Positions 59,562-64,000 of a stretch of 64,000 nucleotides of DNA are shown piece after piece. Numbering within the stretch: position 1 is the stretch's first letter; every line of letters begins with the position of its first letter. The notes beneath the pieces are model-generated. The model saw nothing but the letters and a program-made list of their open reading frames with translations, was not told the DNA's origin and searched no databases. The stretch comes from Streptomyces klenkii. GTDB lineage: Bacteria > Actinomycetota > Actinomycetes > Streptomycetales > Streptomycetaceae. The position numbers and the translations under genes were made by a program. Location: the NCBI RefSeq assembly GCF_003626645.1, contig NZ_RBAM01000009.1, forward strand, positions 124,001-188,000. The letters are read 5' to 3'.

Positions 59562-60266
59562 TCACTTCTTTTCGTTGTCGCCTGGGTGGGGGAAGTCGAC
59601 GAGTCCGGTGTTCTCGAGGACGGTGATGTGGTCGAGGACGACGGTGTTGGCGCGCGTCGCCAGGGCCCGTACCAGCGCGTTGGAGGTGCGGTCGCGCACG
59701 AGGGCCACCAGGCCGAAGACCTTGCCGTGGGCCGCGCGCACGAGGTTCGCGAAGATCCGGTCGAAGGCCGCGCCCCGGGAGCCCTGCAACTGGTCCAGCC
59801 AGCCCTGCTGTTCGGCGCTCGGCCGCTCCGGCAGGCTCACGCCCAGGGCGCGGGCCGTGTCCGCGGACCGCTGGTCGAGCTCGGTGTGACCGTCCACGAG
59901 GTGCTCGCCGGCCATCCGCACGGCGTCCGTGGTGCCGCGCTCCAGGGCGAGCTTCCCCGCGGGCTTCTCCCAGAGCCCGGCCAGGCGGACCCGCCGGACG
60001 AAGTCCCGGTCCAGCGCCGTCAGCGGCCCCGACGGCGTCTGCCGGGTGCCCTCGCCGTCGTCGGTCCACGCGGTGCGCGCACTGGCCGACGCGGTCCCGG
60101 CGCCACCGAAGAGGTACACGGGGATCAGCAGCGCCAGCAGGGTCGCGGCGAGGGAGAAGACCACGAGCCCGGTCCCGAGGGTCCGCCGGGACGCGGGCGA
60201 CAGCGCCCGCAGGGAGGACACGGACCGCAAGGGGCGTACGGATCGCAGGGGACGTACCGGTCGCAT
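59562..60266 (-). CDS. DUF4142 (ferritin-like helical) extracytoplasmic protein
   Basis: The 234-residue protein has an N-terminal Arg/Ser repeat (RPLRSVRPLRSV), one membrane helix (TGLVVFSLAATLLALLIPVYL) and a four-helix DUF4142 domain (LTALDRDFVRRVRLAGLWEK; RMAGEHLVDGHTELDQRSAD; ITVLENTGLVDFPHP). Related domains resemble ferritin-like bundles, but the metal-binding His of some relatives is not clear here. ATG at 60266 has GAAGAAGG upstream. It precedes the DUF1996 gene by 6 bp, so the two form a small secreted-protein operon. Confidence 0.85.
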   Translation of the reverse strand: MRPVRPLRSVRPLRSVSSLRALSPASRRTLGTGLVVFSLAATLLALLIPVYLFGGAGTASASARTAWTDDGEGTRQTPSGPLTALDRDFVRRVRLAGLWEKPAGKLALERGTTDAVRMAGEHLVDGHTELDQRSADTARALGVSLPERPSAEQQGWLDQLQGSRGAAFDRIFANLVRAAHGKVFGLVALVRDRTSNALVRALATRANTVVLDHITVLENTGLVDFPHPGDNEKK

Positions 60267-60444
60267 GGCACCTTCTTCGCTCGACTCGGCTGCCGGAACG
60301 CCCACGGACGCTAACCGCCGCGGGAGCGCGGCGGACGAGGATTCGCACCGGGTGACAAACCCCCGTTCCCGGCGCCCGCACGCTGCTACCGTTCCGCGCG
60401 CGCAGGGTGCCGCACGCCGGCCGGGCCTCCCCGGGCTCACGAAG

Positions 60445-60476
60445 ACGAGGGCCGTCGCCTCGGCGACGACCCTCGT
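60445..60476 (-). terminator. Hairpin terminator after the EEP-family gene
   Basis: ACGAGGG pairs with CCCTCGT and an inner CGTCGCC with GGCGACG (one mismatch between), around a 2-nt loop, 12 nt beyond the stop of the endonuclease/exonuclease/phosphatase-family gene. Confidence 0.75.
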
Positions 60477-60488
60477 GTGCTGTGGCGC

Positions 60489-61295
60489 TTAAAGCTCGAC
60501 GAGGGCCTGAACCGGGAGGTGGTCGCTCGGGAAACGGCCGTCGAGGGAGTACGTGTTGATGCCGGCGTGCAGCGTACGGACCGACGGGGACGCCAGGATC
60601 CAGTCGATGCGGTCGCCGTCCGGGACCAGCGGCCGGTAGCCGTGGAACGTCGCGTACTGCGGGCCGCGCTCGGCGGCGGTGTCCCACGTGTCGGCCAGGG
60701 CCCCGCCGGCGAGCAGCGCGTCGTAGACGGGGTTGCCGTGGGCCGGGACGTTGAAGTCGCCCGTGACGATGCGGGGGAGCGCCGGGTCCAGGGCCCGCAG
60801 TCGCTCGGCGATCAGCTCCGCGCTGCGCTCCCGCGCGTACTGGTGGGCGTGGTCGAGGTGGGTGTTGAGGAGGTAGCACCCCTTGCCGGTGTGCCGGTCC
60901 GTGAAGCGGATCCAGCTCGCCATCCGGACGACGGTGTTTCCCCAGGTGGCCGAGCCGATGAGGGACGGGGTGGCGGACAGCCAGAAGTGGTCGAACTCCT
61001 CCGGCGCGAGCCGCAGCGTGTCGTAGAAGACGGCCCCGAACTCGTCGTGGCTGCCGCCGTGCCGGCCCAGCCCGAGCCAGGCGTAGCGGGGGCCGAGGTC
61101 CTCGGCGATGTCGCGCAGCTGCCGGTGCAGGCCCTCCTGGGTCCCCAGCAGGTGGGGCCTCTCGTGGCGCAGGAGCCGCCGCATCACGGGCCGGCGCTGC
61201 GACCACGGGTGGGGGTCGGTCTCCGAGGCGTACCGCAGGTTGAACGTCATCACGCGCAGTCCCCACCGGTGGGGGTGCGGAACAGGGGCAGGCAT
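60489..61295 (-). CDS. Endonuclease/exonuclease/phosphatase family protein
   Basis: The 268-residue protein has the EEP active-site series: VMTFNLRYASETDP, LLGTQEGLHRQL (metal-binding Glu), YLLNTHLDHAHQYARE (His), IVTGDFNVPAHGNPVYDAL (Asp and Asn), RIDWILASPSV and the terminal SDHLPVQALVEL (Asp-His). Members cleave phosphodiesters of nucleic acids, inositol phosphates or sphingolipids. The pattern is like that of bacterial proteins annotated as endonuclease/phosphatase with unclear substrate. No signal peptide is seen. ATG at 61295 has AGGAGG upstream. Confidence 0.9.
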   Translation of the reverse strand: MPAPVPHPHRWGLRVMTFNLRYASETDPHPWSQRRPVMRRLLRHERPHLLGTQEGLHRQLRDIAEDLGPRYAWLGLGRHGGSHDEFGAVFYDTLRLAPEEFDHFWLSATPSLIGSATWGNTVVRMASWIRFTDRHTGKGCYLLNTHLDHAHQYARERSAELIAERLRALDPALPRIVTGDFNVPAHGNPVYDALLAGGALADTWDTAAERGPQYATFHGYRPLVPDGDRIDWILASPSVRTLHAGINTYSLDGRFPSDHLPVQALVEL

Positions 61296-61515
61296 GGCGC
61301 CTCCTGATCGGGAAGGCCGTCCGGGAAGGTCCGGAACGTCCCGGAGGATCCTCCCGGGGCGCGCCCGCACGGGCAAGGAGCGGGGCGGCACTGGCCGGTG
61401 GATCTCGTGACGCGCGTTACTGCGGCCCCGGTGCCGGTGGTGCTTACTGTGATCGACCCTTGGTGCTCACTGTGACTGCCCGTCATCATCAGGAGCCTGC
61501 CGGAAGGATGTGCCC

Positions 61516-62304
61516 ATGCCGTACGCCGGGACCGCGGACGGGATCCGCATCGCCTATCAGGCCGAAGGGGACGGGACCCCGCTCGTCCTGCTGGCGGGCC
61601 AGGCCAACAACCACCACTGGTGGGACGGCATTCGCGGCGACTTCCGGGCCGCGCACCGCACCGTCACCCTCGACTACCGCGGCACGGGCGGGAGCGACAA
61701 GCCCGACGAGCCGTACAGCACCGAGGGGTTCGCGCGGGACGTGATCGCGGTTCTCGACGCCCTCGGCATCGAGCGCGCCCACGTCTACGGCACCTCCATG
61801 GGCGGGCGCGTCGCCCAGCAGCTCGCCGTCCGGCACCCGGACAGGGTCCGCGCCCTGGTCCTCGGCTGTACGTCGCCGGGCGGCCCGCACGCGGTCGAGC
61901 GCGGCGACGACGTCCGCAGGTCCCTGGCCCGGCCCGGGCCCGCGGCGGGGCAGGCGCTGCGTGCCCTGATGTACACCCCCGCCTGGCCCGCGGCCCACGG
62001 CGGCCCCTCCGGCGTGCTCGGCGATCCGGACATGCCCGCGTACGCCCGGCGCCGCCACTTGGCCGCCAGCAACGGGCACGACACCTGGGACGCGCTGCCC
62101 GGCATCTCCGCGCCCACGCTGGTGGTGCACGGCGGCGACGACATCCTCAACCCCGCCGCGAACGCCCGGCTCCTCGCGGACCGCATCCCGGGCGCCCGGC
62201 TGCACGTGATCCCCGGCGCGCGGCACGCCTACTTCGAGGAGTTCCGCGCGGTGGCGAGCCCGCTGGTGCTGGACTTCCTCGCGGAGTGCGAACGCGGCGA
62301 GTGA
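61516..62304 (+). CDS. Alpha/beta-fold hydrolase
   Basis: The 262-residue enzyme has the alpha/beta hydrolase plan: oxyanion region LVLLAGQANNHHWWDGI, DYRGTGGSDKP, the nucleophile elbow GTSMGGRVAQ (Ser near residue 96), Asp in VVHGGDDILN and His in GARHAYFEEF near the C-terminus. It is likely an esterase- or lactonase-type enzyme of unknown substrate. ATG at 61516 has GGAAGG 8 nt upstream. It is convergent with the methyltransferase and divergent from the EEP-family gene. Confidence 0.9.
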   Translation: MPYAGTADGIRIAYQAEGDGTPLVLLAGQANNHHWWDGIRGDFRAAHRTVTLDYRGTGGSDKPDEPYSTEGFARDVIAVLDALGIERAHVYGTSMGGRVAQQLAVRHPDRVRALVLGCTSPGGPHAVERGDDVRRSLARPGPAAGQALRALMYTPAWPAAHGGPSGVLGDPDMPAYARRRHLAASNGHDTWDALPGISAPTLVVHGGDDILNPAANARLLADRIPGARLHVIPGARHAYFEEFRAVASPLVLDFLAECERGE

Positions 62305-62353
62305 GGCGGCGGTCCGGCATCAGGCCGGTGCGCCCGGGACGGCGGCGCCCGGG

Positions 62354-63205
62354 CTAGTCCCGCGGGCGGCGGCCGAAGTGCACCGTCTTCGCGACCAGCA
62401 GGAACAGGTCGGGCCGGTGGTCGATCCCCGCGGGATCGGCCGGATCGAGCAGCCGGTCCAGCGTCGCCACGTCCTCGGCGTCCAGCGCCTCGGCGGCCAT
62501 GCGGCGCTGCCGCTCCAGCATCTGCCGCAGGAACTGCCGCGTCCCCTCGTCCAGGGGCGCCGGCCGGTCCACGAGGAAGGTCCTGCTCCGCACCTCGGTC
62601 AGGCCGGCCGCCCGCAGCATCTCCGACCAGTTCTCGGTCACCGCCACGGACCCGGGCAGCTCCTCGCGCATCCGGGCGAAGCGGTCCGCCATCGCCGCGT
62701 CCAGCCGGCTGTGCAGGTCCGGCCGTCCGAAGCCGGGGTCGCGCGGCAGGCACCGGGCCGGCAGCCCGCCCTCGACGACGGCCAGCACGCCGCCGGGCGC
62801 GAGCAGCCCGGCGAGCCGGTCCAGGGCGCCCTGCTGGTCGCCGACGTGGTGGACCACCTGCCCGGACCACACCAGGTCCGCGGTCCCCAGGCCGGCGAGC
62901 CCCGCCGGGAACTCCGCCGCCCGCGTTCCCAGCCGGACCCCGAGCCGCGCGGCCCGCTTCTCCGCCAGGGCCAGCAGCTCCGGGGAGCCGTCGACCGCGA
63001 CGACCTCGGCCCGCGGGAACACCGACGCGAGCCGGCAGGCCGCGACCCCCGGGCCGCTGCCGACGTCCAGGATCCGCCCCGGCGCCGGAACCAGCCGCTC
63101 CAGCTCCTCGAAGGCCTGCTGCACGTAGGGGCTGTGGGCCTCGCCCTCGAGCTCCAGCATGCCCGCCAGCGCGGTCCAGTCGAAGTCGTTCGTCTCGTGC
63201 GCCAT
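62354..63205 (-). CDS. Class I SAM-dependent methyltransferase
   Basis: The 283-residue protein has a canonical motif I, RILDVGSGPGVAACRLA (about residues 44-60), the acidic VVAVDGSPELLALAEKRA, and ADLVWSGQVVHHVGDQQGA, typical of UbiE/ArsM-like small-molecule methyltransferases. A helical C-terminal part follows. ATG at 63205 has GGAG 8 nt upstream. It is divergent from the XRE-cupin regulator across 130 bp, which may control it. Substrate unknown. Confidence 0.85.
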   Translation of the reverse strand: MAHETNDFDWTALAGMLELEGEAHSPYVQQAFEELERLVPAPGRILDVGSGPGVAACRLASVFPRAEVVAVDGSPELLALAEKRAARLGVRLGTRAAEFPAGLAGLGTADLVWSGQVVHHVGDQQGALDRLAGLLAPGGVLAVVEGGLPARCLPRDPGFGRPDLHSRLDAAMADRFARMREELPGSVAVTENWSEMLRAAGLTEVRSRTFLVDRPAPLDEGTRQFLRQMLERQRRMAAEALDAEDVATLDRLLDPADPAGIDHRPDLFLLVAKTVHFGRRPRD

Positions 63206-63335
63206 CTCATCAGCTCCGTAGCGTCGCGTTCGCCTGTGGTGTCGTGCCCGTGCTTGCGCTCGTGCCCTCCGGCGCAGACTGTGCGGCCGGACCGGACTCC
63301 TTGACAAACCTTGTTGCTGTTTCTGCAATAGGGGG

Positions 63336-63905
63336 ATGGAAGAAGTGCTCGCCGCCGTAGGGCCGCGGCTGAGGCGGATCCGCCGGCAGCGCCAGTGCAC
63401 CCTCGCCGCGCTGTCCGAAGCCACCGGGATCTCCGTCAGCACGCTGTCCCGGCTGGAGTCCGGGCAGCGGAAGCCGAGCCTGGAGCTGCTGCTGCCGATC
63501 GCGCACGCCCACCAGGTGCCCCTCGACGAGCTGGTCGGCGCGCCCCCGGTCGGCGACCCGCGGGTCCGCCTGAAGCCGGTCCGGCGCGGAGACTCGACCG
63601 TCGTGCCGCTGACCCAGCAGCCGGGCGGGCTCCAGGCCTTCAAGATGGTCATCGGCCCCACCCGCAGCACGCCCGAGCCGCGCACCCACGAGGGCTACGA
63701 GTGGATGTACGTGCTCAGCGGCCGGCTGCGGCTGGTGCTCGCCGACCACGACATCGTGCTCCAGCCGGGAGAGGTCGCCGAGTTCGACACCCGCCTGCCG
63801 CACTGGTTCGGCTCCACGGGGGACGCCCCGGTGGAGGTCATCAGCGTGTTCGGCCCGCAGGGCGAGCGCATGCACGTGCGCGCCAAGCCGTCGGACGGGA
63901 CCTGA
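63336..63905 (+). CDS. XRE-family regulator with C-terminal cupin domain
   Basis: The 189-residue protein joins an HTH (residues about 9-65; LAALSEATGISVSTLSRLESG) to a cupin (about 100-180; HEGYEWMYVLSGRLRLVLAD, LQPGEVAEFDTRLPHWFG), the usual form of a small-molecule-sensing repressor or activator. The ATG follows CAATAGGGGG directly, and TTGACA lies 30 bp upstream, so transcript and start codon may nearly coincide (leaderless or very short leader). It likely controls the divergent methyltransferase gene or the gene beyond the window. Confidence 0.88.
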   Translation: MEEVLAAVGPRLRRIRRQRQCTLAALSEATGISVSTLSRLESGQRKPSLELLLPIAHAHQVPLDELVGAPPVGDPRVRLKPVRRGDSTVVPLTQQPGGLQAFKMVIGPTRSTPEPRTHEGYEWMYVLSGRLRLVLADHDIVLQPGEVAEFDTRLPHWFGSTGDAPVEVISVFGPQGERMHVRAKPSDGT

Positions 63906-63948
63906 CCCTCGGACGGGACGCGATATTCGGGCGGGATCTGACACTCGC

Positions 63949-63999
63949 TCAAAAATCCTGTTGCCGCACGCGGACCTCCCTGGCGATGTTGTGGGCTGC
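63949..63999 (-). CDS. Possible 3' end of a gene continuing beyond the window
   Basis: On the minus strand the last 51 bp encode a short open tail, AAHNIAREVRVRQQDF then TGA. It could be the C-terminus of a gene starting beyond position 64000. Sixteen residues are too few for a family call. Confidence 0.3.
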   Translation of the reverse strand, partial: AAHNIAREVRVRQQDF

Positions 64000-64000
64000 C

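Noticed and set aside
62305..62353. Direct GCGCCCGGG repeats between hydrolase and methyltransferase as a terminator
   Set aside because: The repeats are direct rather than inverted, so they do not form a clear stem.

Overview
The window is very GC-rich actinobacterial chromosome, almost certainly Streptomyces or a close relative. The grounds are third-position GC bias in every real gene, many GTG starts, an AfsR/SARP-type regulator, Streptomyces-type secreted proteins (S1 protease, DUF1996, COG4315-type lipoproteins), XRE/ATPase regulatory pairs, and a c-di-AMP riboswitch in front of an NlpC/P60 hydrolase. No rRNA, tRNA, CRISPR array, transposase or integrase was found. Layout. 1-10 kb: FUSC-type membrane protein (5' partial), universal stress protein, FAD/NAD(P) oxidoreductase diverging from a DHA2 drug transporter, Na/Ca-exchanger-like protein, YbdK-type carboxylate-amine ligase, riboswitch plus NlpC/P60 protein, and a secreted chymotrypsin-like protease. 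10.6-14 kb: a 68-residue Glu/Gln/Ala/Pro-repeat peptide gene beside a large AfsR-like regulator. 14.1-20.5 kb: a compact minus-strand operon of six genes (HSPA12-like Hsp70, coiled-coil protein, unknown helical protein, patatin-like phospholipase, glycerophosphodiester phosphodiesterase, small 2-TM DUF4231/SLATT-like protein). Its upstream region carries four heptamers phased at exactly 11 bp. It is the best candidate for an undescribed lipid-linked chaperone or defence system.

20.7-32.9 kb: a compact biosynthetic gene cluster. The left arm (minus strand, mostly with ATGA overlaps) encodes a ketoreductase, a free ACP, a KS-like protein lacking the catalytic Cys, an intact ketosynthase and an ACP-AMP-ligase fusion. 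The right arm (plus strand) encodes a second, divergent adenylate-forming enzyme, a hotdog thioesterase, an MFS exporter, an asparagine-synthetase-type amidotransferase and a 2OG-Fe(II) oxygenase. The two arms share a 388-bp promoter region with seven copies of a 13-14-bp repeat. The combination suggests a short reduced acyl chain that is loaded by adenylation, amidated and hydroxylated; the product is unknown.

32.9-37.3 kb: a DUF4291 gene followed by a lower-GC accessory patch. The patch holds several very small minus-strand genes, two copies of a covarying hairpin, a frameshifted ATPase gene, a perfect palindromic operator, an XRE/TPR regulator and a creatininase-family hydrolase. The 3' end of the DUF4291 gene, including 18 identical bases, recurs at 37.24 kb, so the patch looks like an insertion bounded by a direct repeat.

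37.3-64 kb is mainly housekeeping and envelope functions: methyltransferase, SecDF fusion, lipoproteins, LysR regulator, threonine catabolism (kbl, tdh), D,D-carboxypeptidase, a GH47-type mannosidase-like protein (unusual in bacteria), flavin reductase, a solitary polyprenyl diphosphate synthase, a redox module (COG4315 lipoprotein, NuoF-ferredoxin fusion, ferric-reductase-like membrane protein) diverging from a PucR-type regulator, secreted DUF1996 and DUF4142 proteins, an EEP phosphatase, an alpha/beta hydrolase, a second methyltransferase and an XRE-cupin regulator.
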